DNA from: Nemertoderma westbladi
Taxonomy: Eukaryota > Xenacoelomorpha > Nemertodermatida > Nemertodermatidae
Direction of reading: 5' to 3'
Assembly: GCA_032718475.1 (NCBI GenBank)
Contig: JAUCBJ010005622.1
Span: forward strand, 1 to 45,594
Length of the DNA stretch: 45,594 nt
Below the pieces are notes generated by a model. That model was given only the letters and a program-made list of their open reading frames with translations, was not told the origin of the DNA and did no database searches. This document shows positions 10,050 to 29,927 of the stretch, piece after piece. The first letter of the stretch is position 1. Each line of letters begins with the position of its first letter. The position numbers and the translations under genes are program-made.

Positions 10050-10912
10050 CCTGTATAACACGTTCGCGTGAGGTCTTCTTGCAGCACGTGGCTCAGTTAT
10101 GTGATACAAATTATATATTTTAGGCGTGGTGGTGACCAATTTTTTGTAAGAAACATTAAAACTTGCCTTATGCCGATAGTATTGATACTGAAATATTAAT
10201 TAACCACGTCAACAACCCAACGAAATTGTTTAGCTAATTATCTACCAATCCTCTATTATTCTACGAATCTACGAAATCTTATAATGAATCACGATTAAAT
10301 ACTCAGCCAATCATTTTGGGAGATAAACAATAAGCAAGCTGTCTTATTAGCCTGGCTCATATAGATGTTATTACTCTTTGCTCTAGTAGGCTAAAGTGGG
10401 TTTGACTGGTTCCCAGCTACAGTAAGCAATAGCAATATTATAAGTTATAATATAAGGTAATTAGGCCATATTACTGTACAAGTTAATTACGTTTAGTTCA
10501 ATTAAAAACATATCTCATAAAGTAAATCATTTGAACTAATTAAAAACTATAATGGAAGGGGGGTATGGGGATTACAGCTGTATAACTTTTTAAGTATTTA
10601 TTTAAATCAAATACTAGAAAATAATCAATGTCCATTAAAGTGCTGGCAGAAAATTGCTGTTTTCTTACCGTAATCAACTTTATTAACTACTTAGCTTCTC
10701 GAAGGCCACACGCAAATTCAACGTGAAAAATTTCTAAATTTTCTTTTTTAAATTTGGTTAGATTTTGTCGAGATTTGGCCGAGTTATTAACTTTTAAAAT
10801 TGGATATAGCAGAACAACAGAATAATAGATCAACAGAATAACAGAACAACAGACACACCGATTGAGTTTACCCGTATGCTAAGCTCGCTTACTTTCGTGG
10901 CTCGCCCCACAC
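10050..10912. other. Unit-B-specific segment, probable insertion
   Basis: This ~860-bp AT-rich stretch sits where unit A joins TATAACAAAG directly to TAATAAATAAGC. It ends with an AACAG-rich run (about 10808-10850) and TTTCGTGGCTCGCCCCACAC, the inverse of a motif at about 1674-1691. That suggests an inserted non-autonomous element, though a deletion from unit A would look the same. No gene is seen. Confidence 0.5.
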
Positions 10913-11483
10913 AGTAATAAGCATTGTGATTGTGGGGAGTATTATATTACAGTATAATAGACTTTTTGTTAAAATTTAATAATTGGCATTGGAGGGCTGT
11001 GCTAATCAAAACAGTAAATGAATTTCGAAAACCACAAGCTCATTTTTGCTCCCAAGTATAACGTATCAACAAAATAAATTATTATCAAAATAACTCTCAA
11101 TAATATATTTTAGAAATCATAGTTAGCAATGCCACATTTTCAATATTTCTTGGAAATAGAAATATTAATTCCGTTTATGATTTTCGAGTATCAATGTATC
11201 TGATATAATTCTAAATATTAAATCAAATGGTAGATGGTAGATGCGTAGATGTATATTATTTGTCTGGCTAATAATGTAAAAATTATTAATATTTATTTAT
11301 CTATTACATGTATAACAACAACGTATTGAAATCAAAGCTCCTGTAAGCCAACATGTGTTTATTATTTATGTATTGCATTAAATTAATTATAGCCACAGAT
11401 TGATAACAATTGTAATTACTCAATTTTGTTAAGTAGACTTATTTCGTTTGAGATCTGTAATATATTAATTACTGTTGCATGTT

Positions 11484-11970
11484 TTAATTATTAACAGTTG
11501 TTTTGTTTATGTTCATGAGATAGAAGTACTTCGTGTGCGCAATGGCTGGGCCAGATTCATCGAATTCTTGTTTGCTAATCCACATCAGTTGGAAGGTGGA
11601 GAGAGCAGCGAGGATGGAACCTCCGATCCATACGGAATACTTCCTCTCTGGAGGAGCAATGATCTTGATCTTCATTGTGGGCGGGGCCAACGCTGTGATC
11701 TACTTTTGCATACGATCAGCATACCTCCAGACAACACGGTGTTGGCGTAAAGATCCTTCCTGATATCCACGTCGCATTTCATGATGGAATTGTAGGTGGT
11801 CTCGTGGATTGCAGAAGATTCCTGGTCAATGAAAGCAGGCTGGAACATTGTTTCGGGGGCCCTAAATTGCTCGTTTCCAATGGTAATCACTTGTCCACCG
11901 GGCAATTCGTAGCTTTCCTTTAGGGTAGAACTTGTCGAGGCAGTGAGCAAAGCTTCATGATGTCCTTAAA
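11484..11970 (-). pseudogene. Actin pseudogene fragment, unit B
   Basis: Minus-strand match to the C-terminal third of actin. From upstream it reads a KLC piece, then a shortened region, then [47 protein letters not shown], then [20 protein letters not shown] to the C-terminus, which ends unusually (KYF where actins have KCF). About seven residues are missing after LSGG and the frame shifts there. The expected glutamate after DRMQK has become a TAG stop. No intron is seen across the fragment. It is a non-functional partial actin copy, older than the duplication. Confidence 0.9.
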
Positions 11971-12359
11971 TGTAATCGCCCATGTGAAGAATACCATGTT
12001 TTCACTTTTCAGTCGAAATTTTATTGAATTTTTATATTATGAAGAATTTGTATTTTAATTTCTCCTAAGTATTTTATAGCGCTTATCTTATGTACTGATA
12101 CTAATTCGTTTATTGTTTCCTTAGTTTCATCCCTTTTGTAAACCTGGTTTTTAGTGAATTCCAGGTATTTTTCATAATGCGGTAAACTGCAAAGTGAAAT
12201 ATAACAGCAGAAAGTCTGGTATCACGACATCGTTGCCAGGACAACGACCCAGGACAAGGTCACCGCCGTAAAGCTAATATACTAGAGAATATTTTTTTTT
12301 CTCAAATACAATAAATAAATCCAATTGCGACAAAGGAGTAAACATAAACAAAAGCCCGC
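11971..12359. other. No gene recognised
   Basis: AT-rich. No open frame, repeat or RNA structure that I can support. Confidence 0.4.
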
Positions 12360-12685
12360 TCTTGGGAATTCACATATCATATCTATCTTATGTAGAAGCC
12401 CCACATAAATTATATATTATAAAAAATATCCAATGTTTCAGGTATCGTCTACCGCATGTGTTTACTATGTACATCCTTAAATCAATTTATTTTTCCCTGG
12501 TTCACCCATATATTACATTTGGTCATAGTCTGGGGTTCTGCTGGCGCTGGGTCGACATTCATTAAGCAAATTAGAACCAAAATCAATAAAATTATGCTCT
12601 GTGTTACTTTTTCTGATCACATAGCATCATCTTTTCCACTTTATCAACGTTTAACAATTTTACCGATCCAAAAACTATATTAATT
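12360..12685 (+). pseudogene. LINE reverse transcriptase C-terminal fragment (CR1/Jockey-like)
   Basis: Two overlapping frames together carry the typical end of a CR1/Jockey-type polyprotein. The first frame has KSIYFSLVHPYITFG, and from about 12520 the other frame has VWGSAG, then a basic RTKINK stretch and PLYQRLTILPIQKLY. A single frameshift near 12520 separates them. This family differs from the LINE at 4678. The frame ends at 12683, and a candidate 3' tail lies at about 13200-13235. Confidence 0.75.
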
Positions 12686-13235
12686 GCAATTAGCAACTTT
12701 TATGCACGGGATTTTCTATCGATACGACCAATCTGACTTATAAAATAATTTCACATTTGTAAGCGAAACCCACGGCACACGGTCATCTTCAAACAATTGT
12801 TTTTTTATCACGCGTTCTAACTTCATCATCGGTCAGAGGGGAGTTTCTCACCAAGGGACAGTGCTATGGAACACAATGGACACTGAATTTAAGAAAATAA
12901 AAATAGGTCTACAGTACTTTCATTATAATTGCATTAAAGAACATCTCTTAACATTCGTAACAGCTGATTTATAAAACAATTGTTTATTACCATAGAGATT
13001 ATTGCAACTATTCTGGCTAGGCGATAGTGGCATTTGAGACTACCCGGCGGAAACAGGCAGTAGATGTACGGGTGTGGGGACCAACGGGCCGTGTTCAATT
13101 ACTAGCTTTTTGTGAGCTATTTTCGAACAAGGTCCGCCGATATAATTGTTATATTGAGTAATTTGTTATACATTGAGTGTATATTTATGTAAATTTTAAT
13201 ATTATCGGGAAATAATAAAATGAATTGAATTGAAT
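12686..13235 (+). mobile_element. Probable LINE 3' untranslated region and tail
   Basis: Non-coding DNA between the reverse-transcriptase fragment and a tail reading AATAAAATGAATTGAATTG at about 13214-13235. A short GAATT repeat after an AATAAA-like signal is typical of CR1/L2-type 3' ends. The assignment to the fragment at 12360 rests on position and orientation. Confidence 0.5.
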
Positions 13236-13720
13236 TGTTATACTTAAAATGGGCAATGCCTACCGGTAACAATGTATATATGTGATGTTTTTGTGAAGGA
13301 GTAGCAACTTTATTCGAGTTTGAGATGTATTAATTTAATGCTTGCAGCACAGAAGTTTATAAGGAAATACACCGAATCGAAATCATACAGATAATTAATA
13401 TCCTTTGTGGAGTGGGTGGGTGGCATGGTTACGATAGGTTAGTCTACAACATCATTGGATGATGTTGTAAAATGATTGCACATCAGCTGTTATATAGAGG
13501 TACCGGTACCGCCTAACTTCCTGTTTCCAGTTTCTTATTATTAATTAACAGCAACCGGTATACAGGTATACTGCTGTACTGGTGAGCTGTATTGCAATAC
13601 CGATACACCAGTACACAGTCATTCAGTCATTACACAGACTGTCAGAGGATCAGATAGGCAGATAGGATTAGAGATAGTACTGGAGTACTGCATTTAGCGT
13701 ACACCTACTGCTGCAGTGCT
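13236..13720. other. WDR1 upstream region, no recognised gene
   Basis: AT-rich, with repeated ACCGGTA palindromes near 13500-13560. It may contain the WDR1 promoter, but I see no site I can assign. Confidence 0.35.
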
Positions 13721-13979
13721 GCCTAGTCAGTTATAGTTCATATGCGTACCTCTGGTATTTTCGTATTGCAAAAATAAGACTATAACAGTATAAGTATGAA
13801 ATACCCTATGTTATTGAGATATTGTTTATTGTTTTGGTTAGAAAAGCCCACCACTGTAACCTGCTCCTTTCCGTTAATTAAGTAATGGAGATTAGTTTAT
13901 TGTTTTGGTTAGAAAACACCACCACTGTAACCTGCTTCTTTTGCCAGAGGTACGCATATGAACGATAACCGCCTAGTCA
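13721..13979. mobile_element. MITE with 26-bp inverted repeats and 9-10-bp target duplication
   Basis: The left end 13730-13755 and right end 13944-13969 are inverted copies with one mismatch (shared core GTTCATATGCGTACCTCTGG). They are flanked by the direct repeat GCCTAGTCAG at 13721-13730 and 13971-13980. Target duplications of 9-10 bp are typical of Mutator-like elements. The inside is a two-copy tandem module (starts near 13824 and 13895) with GTTTATTGTTTTGGTTAG and CACTGTAACCTGCT. No coding capacity. Its right end lies about 80 bp before the WDR1 start codon. Confidence 0.8.
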
Positions 13980-14061
13980 GCTAGTGCCTACCAGTAATAG
14001 TCGTAAAGACAGCAGGCCTCATTCACAACAACCCAAACTGCAATACGAATATTAGGTAAGA

Positions 14062-22430
<8,369 letters not shown>

Positions 22431-22565
22431 GTCGTCGATCTGGGGTATCGGGAGTCAGTTAGATAGACCGTTAAAATCCAGCACAACTACTATAAGTGCC
22501 AACCTAACGAAACATTATATCATAAACTTTAATAATGAAAATCAAATTTATTTTATTATTTTGAC

Positions 22566-22571
22566 AATAAA
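22566..22571 (+). terminator. WDR1: Candidate WDR1 polyadenylation signal
   Basis: AATAAA 136 bp after the stop codon, in AT-rich sequence. It is the first canonical hexamer downstream. Confidence 0.6.
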
Positions 22572-24560
22572 TTATTGTACTAGAGGTTTCTTGATTATTT
22601 ATTTTAACTAATTAATTCGGACTGTAACACTGATTGATGACGTAGGAGAATTTCTGGAAATTTTTGTATATCTAACAGTAATTTTTGTCCACGCTACGAT
22701 GTTACCAGTACCATTATAATATATTTATTTCGTGCAGCTGAGAATGTGAAAGGTAAATAAGGAAAATTATATTAAATTCCGAATGTATTTCCCGAGATAT
22801 TTTTCTAGAACGTACTGAACTATCCTATCTGGTCTACTAACTAAGATTAATTTTGTGCTTTTAATTGGCTGTTTAATTATCGTATTCTTAATTACTAATT
22901 TAGTCTCATTGAAGATACAATATTATTTATTTCTTATAATATTTTATATGACTTACCCACTGACCACGTTATTGTAATTATACAGTTTCTCGTCGGTTTA
23001 TATTTTAGGTAATTAAATTGTTAATGATAAGAATTACAGATTGTTGTGGTTGAACACAACCAAATTACTAAACATATATGTTTTCATACATATATATATA
23101 CGAAACCCCCACGTGTCCAGATATATAATCACATGTCACCCCGATATCAAATACTATACGGCTTAGTATGGAAACTACCCGGTTTACTTAACTGATCGGG
23201 TAATTTTTTTTCAAAATTATATACTAAATTAAAGTAAAGGACCAGACGTAAGCAAAACATTAAATGAAACACAATTATGGTTAAATATTTGCTGTACCAA
23301 TGACTGATGATTTCACTGAACTTTGCACTTCTACATAGTTACAATTTAGTTTTTAGAGCCAAGTTAACATGGCTAATCATTGAACTGGTTCAGATATAGA
23401 ATGCTTTGGCTGGTTTAATATAGACCGCTTATACTTTTCTTCGAAACTAGTGTATGTAATAATAGCTCATCAAATTTATCAACATCGAAAACCTTTCTTC
23501 CCAAAAAATTTATTCGTTATATAATAAACTATTGTGATTTTTAAACTAAAACAAATAAAGAAATTACCCCTAAAATCAATATTGCAAGCCTAATTTTATT
23601 GGTCTATGTGAACATTCCCAAAAAAAAGCCAAAACAAGTCAAATTGTGTTTTATGAGGCGGATATGTGGGTGGGTCGATCAGTCTGAGGGATGTTGGAAG
23701 GTGTTGGGTGAGTGGGAATGTTGGAAGATGAACCTGGGTCCTGGGAAGATGGAATTCTGGGAAGATGAATGGGTGGGTATTTCTGAAAAATGTCGGAAGT
23801 TACAAATATCGACAGTAACAATATCGCGAGATGAAAAATATAAAATATGTAGTTTAGAGGTGTGAGAGTGTTTTAGGAGAGTAAGTAGTGTGGTGTAGTT
23901 GGGCCCAGATCCAGGACGAGTTCCGATTATACATTTGCACATTTGGTAAGACCCTAAGTTTCATTTCCTATTTGTATAAATCAGAATATTATTCTGATAT
24001 TGGCTTCCGACACACACACAAACAACACCCCTATATTATACAGAATAACTAGCCATTATATTATTCGCTGATAATGCATCAGTTTTGCCCCACTTGTGTT
24101 AGTTTTTAGGTTATTGAGAATATTTGCGATTAGGCTTCAATAAAAAAAATGCCATCTTAAATAAGATAAATTTTCAAGTGCACTTTGTGACATCTTAAAT
24201 TATAAGTAAACATCGCACGCCGACTCAGCAGTTATACATCTCAGTATTAGAAGAAAAAAATTATGTTTAGTTTCAGTGTAATATATATCGTTAATAATAA
24301 ATTTACCGCTGGTCTAAATAGCCGTGTTTATTAGGTTAATGTTAACATTGAATATAATGTTACTAAATAATATCTCAATGCCCACCACCTTAGTTGTTAT
24401 TTTGAAGGAAGACACTTCATCAAAATGCGGAAAATACCAATCAACTCACAACTGCATTAACAAGATAGGATATTCAGTAACCTGGTGGAGGCGTTTTTGT
24501 CCTGAAAATAAATAATAGTAAATGTATTATACGGCTACTGCAAAGTTCATAGGATCAATC
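22572..24560. other. Intergenic, no gene recognised
   Basis: AT-rich. A G-rich, low-complexity patch at 23655-23800 (repeats of GTTGGAAG, GGGAAGATG) gives an 88-codon frame that looks like repeat rather than gene. Confidence 0.45.
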
Positions 24561-24562
24561 GT

Positions 24563-24830
24563 GGCATCTGAGTAGGGATGGTGTCCCCCCTAAAGTCTTT
24601 AAAATTCCAGAGTGTTTGGAGGTCATTTTACCCATCTTAATAGACATGCACAGAACGACAAGAGTACCACAAGAAAAGGTTAACTAATAAGTTGGTGCCA
24701 GTTCCCAGTTCCTTTTCGGGGAATCTCGTTGATCTCGATTGCTGCAAAGCTACAGTATACAATAGAATTATAATAAATCGCATCAGGGATCCCATTGTGA
24801 GACTTTTACGTGTGAACCAAAGTGGACCCT
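24563..24830 (+). pseudogene. LINE reverse-transcriptase fragment
   Basis: Matches the 6250-5950 part of the LINE at 4678 (opposite strand). It starts at the GVPPxVFKIPECL region, has an internal deletion after TTGGTGCCAGTTCCC, then resumes at GGAATCTCGTTGATCTCGAT and runs on through the NRIRDPI region. Stops and the deletion make it dead. Confidence 0.85.
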
Positions 24831-25325
24831 TTTCTGGCGCGTGCCACAGTGGGTCAAGAGCGGCCAAAATAGGCAAAAACCGATGTGCTCAAAAACTTTT
24901 TTCAATGTCACCATTCGATTCGCCATATCTGTAAACCTCAGCAAATATACTTCATTTCAAAATTTTCATGTCTGGGAAGAAAATCTAGCTCGACAAACCC
25001 AAAATTTCAAATTTATATGAAAAAAGTGAAATTTTCATGCCAAATTAGGAAAATTGAAAATATTTGATAAATCAGTCAATTTTTAAAGCGTAGAAAAGCG
25101 CTATATAAATAACCAATATTATTATTATTATTATTATTATCAAATGAAAGATCAACATATATACAACAAAATTATTGCTAAACTGGGTTGCCCCAATTTG
25201 CCCAAAAGGTCCAAAAATGACATCCAAATATTGATATCAATACCAAAATTGAAGGATTTCACTGTTGGTACTTTCCAAAAATAGCACTAATAAACGAGAT
25301 GGACAATTGAAACCAGTTTTAATCG
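24831..25325. mobile_element. Non-genic, with a retroposon-type 3' tail near 25086-25140
   Basis: GAAAAGCGCTATATAAATAA followed by an ATT run is a tail shape common to SINE/LINE families of marine invertebrates. The body upstream is not recognised. Confidence 0.5.
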
Positions 25326-25400
25326 AATCAGCACAACCTGTTGGTTTATTAGCTCCTGTAGATTAACAGAGTACTGCCTGTTCAGGGACCTAGATGCAGC

Positions 25401-26571
25401 TGTTCGCGCTTTTAGACCTTTAGCAGTTTAACCTGCCAATTTTAGGTGTCTTTTTGTATATCAATTATTTAATGTACTGAAGGTACATCAGCCGAAGCCA
25501 GCCTGTGCGCGACCATTCACCCACAGTTAAGGGAGACTGGATTCGGATGCTTTGATAGTGATTGCAGTGTAGACCTACTGTATTATTCGATTGATCGTCA
25601 ATATATAATCTCTGACAATATTATTCACTTTCGGGGAAATATTAACAGTTCCTTTAGGACGTGGCGCTTTAAGTATAAAACAGAGTTATGACTTATACTA
25701 ATCACAACTGGATGGCTACTGAGTTTCGTAAAAAGCGCATTCTTTAGGAGATGCTTTATTAACCTTCACACTACTTCACACGACTTCACACCAGTTCACA
25801 CTACTGCGCACTGATCTGCCGACCGTCACTGAATTTGATCATATATAAGGAGGATCGCAACTGACACATGTAGGGATTATGAAAAAGCATTCAATTCACA
25901 CAAAAACCACTATAATGTAAGTCGCAGTTGCTACCGGTAAACCTGTTCCTCTAACCTTTAGTAATCAAAGAGATTGAGGGTTTTATGATTATTCATCGGT
26001 ATTCTCCAAATATATCAGCAATATATACCAACATAACACCAATTAATAACAGAATCAAATAATGCGGTGAAGAGTCAGTATGTGTAGTTGAATCGCGTTG
26101 CGTAGTGCCGCGGTGTGGCGATGTTTCAGTAGTTGAATCGTTAATAGTTTTACGTTCTTTTAATCAAAGCCATCTGATGTTTCTGATGTTTAGGTCAAAG
26201 TCTGAAACTTCCACAGAAGTACAGAAGAATCCTAAGCCGGTGTTCTGGGCTTAGAAAAGATACACACTGAATGAATTGCGTGAGTTTCTGTAGGCACTGT
26301 CCAACACAAAGTGAAAATCGCTCTGATTGGCTGAGCCGAACAAAGAACAAAGAGAGATTCAGGTTCCGCGTTGGCAGTAAATCAGCTGACAGATAGCGTC
26401 ATCTGAGTCATCTTTTAGAGTATTAAGCGAATTGCGGCAAAATGTCTAGTTATGTCCGCTAAAGCACGCATACAGACATAACGGGTAAAAATGGCTTGTT
26501 ATGTCCGCTAAAAGCACCTACACGGTACATTGCGGAGAAAATGACTGGTTATATCCGCAAAAGCTTTTACA
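25401..26571 (-). repeat. 3' LTR (left copy, 1171 bp)
   Basis: Complete LTR with TG...CA ends. Near its 26571 end (the start of the LTR in element orientation) are three related direct repeats of the TTATGTCCGCTAAAAGC type (near 26453, 26505 and 26550), which look like U3 enhancer-type repeats. A CCAATCAG box lies on the minus strand near 26322-26329. It holds the uninterrupted TCAATATATAATC site that is split in the other LTR. Confidence 0.9.
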
Positions 26572-26649
26572 CCGCTCCCAGAAAATGGGATTTAATTCTA
26601 TAAAATATAAAAAATCACAGTTTCTAAAATATAAAAATACTCTAAACAG

Positions 26650-28198
26650 TTAGTCCTTCTTACGCGAACGGCGTTTACGCAGTTTTTTGAGGCTAGCAAG
26701 AGTCCTTTTCTCTTTGGGGCGAACCACTTTACTAGGAGGGCTATAACTCCTGGGTGAAGGGTGCAATACAATTGCATCGGAAGGTTTAGAATGACGGTCG
26801 GTGTATCCGCCGGTCGAGGTACATGGTTGATCGGTATCAACCTCAGTGGAACGAGGTCGAACAACCTTCAGAGAGCGTTTCAAGACAGCAACTCTTACTG
26901 GTCCCTGACGATTCGTCTGCACAAGAGCGGTAGGTGGACCGTGTGTAGTGAGAAATTTCCTCGGTTTGATGGTTCTTTCCGACTCGCGTTCTCGGGCTCT
27001 GTCGAAATCGATATGCTTCTCCTCGAGCTGATTTTCCTCCGCTTGTCGTTGGAAGCATTCGTCTAAAACTCGTTTAGAGTATAGGGTCGTCCAAGTTCGA
27101 TATCTTCTTAGAGATTCTGGATTTCCCAATCGAACTGAGATAAAGCCAACTCGTTCACCGCTTGGACTTGCTCCTGCAACTCACGTTCCTCCAAACAATC
27201 GTAGGTTCCTTTTCCGATCTTTTGACGAATAGTGTCCAACGCGTTTCGTACAACTCTCTCCTCTACCTCGGTGACAGATTATATCGGGTTAAACAGGGAC
27301 GATTATACGGTTGAATGGCGATATTAGGTGTCCGCGTCCCAATCCGGCAAGGTAAGATGGGCGAATATCTAGGGAGCCCACAACCGGAGTGCCACCGACT
27401 AATTGTTCGGGTAACACTAGATCTTTGAACAGTGAGTAAGCTTGGGAGGATACGTGATACTATTAGGAGCAAGAGTCTGAGGTCTCACCAGGGAATGAGG
27501 AGGTCTGACCGAGTATTCCGGAACTCTGATCATGGGTTTATTTAAGGATCGTTTGAGTCGAGCGAGCGTAGGTGATACATCAAACAAGTTTCGCTCGAAA
27601 CTCCCGTAAATATAGCGAGTAAAACTGTGTTTAGCACAACGTCTCCGCGGATGTTTGTCTTTCCGTTTGTTGGTTGGGTCTAGGGCATTCATCGTAATAA
27701 TACCAAAGACGCACGTCTTGTAGGGGAAACGCTGGTGATCTTTCTCCAGTTTTACAACGTCTCTCTCAAGAATTCCAAATATACGTTGAAGTCACTGCGT
27801 TTATCCGGTTCTTTAACGTCTTCTCTTTCGAGTTGGTTTCGAATAGAATTTTCGTGTTCGATTCTCAGTTTATTGTTCCGACTCCGCTGGGTATGATATT
27901 TAAATAGGATCATTTCCCTTGCGGTGTCCACATCGTCCATATCGTGTAAATCGATAGGATGGCCAGTAGTTAAGAAGTCCATATACGTACCATTACGATG
28001 CGTATAGCGAGCAGTGAATTTTCTATAGTCCAATTCACGCATGAGTTGTTCCTTTGACATTGGCGGTTCGATATAACGGCCATCGTCCTCCGTAGTGGGT
28101 GGACTAGCGTCGCCGTGTATTAAACTATCAACAAACGCTTGCAATGGTAGGGTATATCGCTCCCTGATACCAAGATCATCTGCTATCAACTCAGTCAT
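26650..28198 (-). pseudogene. Unidentified retroelement coding region downstream of pol
   Basis: Starts with a good ATG at 28198 (MTELIADDLGIRERYTLPLQ) and stays open for 148 codons to 27752. The coding sequence then continues in other frames. The shifts lie near 27752, 27445, 27285 and 27115, and the last open piece ends at 26650 with a lysine/arginine-rich tail (KKLRKRRSRKKD). Together it spans about 500 codons. The product would be hydrophilic and charged, with no signal peptide or membrane segment, so it does not look like an envelope protein. It lies between the gag/protease frame and the 3' LTR, where extra retroelement genes sit. I do not recognise the family. The basic tail may bind nucleic acid (inference). 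Confidence 0.6.
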
Positions 28199-29927
28199 AG
28201 CTGCTATATGAGTTTATCGATATTATAATTAATTATAATTTAGGCTAGCGGTCGTTGCTGCCTCCCCCTCAATGCCCCCGGACAGCGCAAGCTCCTCAGC
28301 GCTGATGTACTGTCGCCGCTGTGTCTATCGCCAACATAGTAGCTACACAACAACAACAACAACCAGCGCGAGTCACTCCACTGTCCATCCCAAGGGCTTA
28401 GATTTACTTCAGGTTCTTATTGCGGGGTTAGGGCTACTTTCACAACTGCGACTCGCTACTGTAAACACACTTTAGTAGTAACATTCACCTATAAACGCAC
28501 AAATTCCACACAACTGTCACAAATTGTACACATTCGGGCCATTTGTCCGTTAGTCAAGTGCCTTCCAGAATGCCACGTTATTATTATGTATCTCTGGATA
28601 CTAGCAGTGCGCTATTTATTCCGTATGCTATTCAATGGGGCAAGCTTTTTATTGTTCTTTTAACTCACTTCTAATTCTAGCGTGGTTGTTGCCATGGTGA
28701 CATTATGGAAAGCTAGCAGTAGAATTAGGGTAATTCTCATGCATACAGATCTGGGATGCTATTTAATAGTAATTCTTTAATTGTCAATATTCCCCTTTAT
28801 ACATGATTTTATGAATTTTATCGGCTATTGACTATATATTGGAGATTCTCGCACACTAATACACTTAATAGGTGAATCTCCGCTCCCATGATCTATTAAT
28901 TAATGGAATTTTGGGAATATTATAAATTTTATAAAATAACAATTTATCAAATTCATGAAAGGATATGAATTTAAATTTATTCCCGTAAATTTTATTATTT
29001 AATATGGAATAGACACAATTTTATTCCAGAGCATGTCTGGGAACTGGGATCCTTGATTATAGGAAATTTGTCTTTTTAAGAGTATCGGTAAGTGCTACGA
29101 TATCTTAATCAACTAGAATTTTAAAGGATCTAATTTTTAACAGATTTTAATTTATAAATTTTCTTGGTTTACAAACTCCTTAGAGTTTATTTGTGTGTAT
29201 TTACTCTATTATAACATTTGTTTTAATATATTTTTATAAATATTAAATAGTTAATATTTAAGATGGGCACCGATTTATTCCAGAACTTGTCTGGGGACGT
29301 TAACCATTGATTCTAGAATTTTGTCTTTCAAGTGTATCGGTGGGTGCCGCGATATCTTAATCGACTAGAATTACAGATGGTCAAAGGGTTTAAAAGATTT
29401 ATTTGCGTTGTACGCGACTGTTAAAGGGACATCACGCTACTATATGTATTATTTAATATACGGTATGAGAGCAATATTGCAAGAAGCAATGTCAGTGAGA
29501 AGAGGCAAGTCGTTTCCAAGGTCTACCCAGAGCTTGGTTTAGCTGAGACACGAGGATCTGAACTTTGCATTCGTAATACTCTACTTACCAATAATACTTG
29601 AGTATAGTAGGAGCTTTATTGTACTTTAATAAGTACGGATATTTCATCTTACTGTAGTCACGCATTTATAATATGATGCGGACAGTAAGGAAAGAGAAAA
29701 AGAATTATTTCTCGCCGTTGCACTAAATATATAATATAATATAAGTAAGTAAGTAATAAACACTAATATATATTGCACTAATCTACTAAATAATCGCTAA
29801 AATAACAATCTACTAAATAAAATTAAAGAAAACGATTATAATAAAATTACATAATAATACATACATAAATATAAAATAATAAAAACAAATATAAAATAAT
29901 ATAGTCACACACCCACTCCAGAAACTG
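28199..29927 (-). other. Non-coding interval between protease frame and downstream region
   Basis: AT-rich. It contains a two-copy diverged direct repeat (about 28998-29125 and 29265-29370) marked by TTTATTCCAGA, GTCTGG and GCGATATCTTAATC variants. No integrase or envelope remnant is visible. Confidence 0.6.

Larger units (their letters stand above)
8330..11970. repeat. Segmental duplication, unit B
   Basis: Second unit of the tandem duplication: LINE scrap, transporter copy B, spacer and actin fragment, all in the same orientation as unit A. It lacks the LINE found in unit A but carries an extra ~860 bp at 10050-10912. Its actin fragment extends further upstream, to about 11970. Confidence 0.85.

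Noticed and set aside
23599-23865. 88-codon gene
   Set aside because: Overlaps a low-complexity G-rich repeat, with no homology I can recognise.
26650-28198. Envelope gene of the retroelement
   Set aside because: No signal peptide, transmembrane segment or cysteine pattern; the product is soluble and charged.
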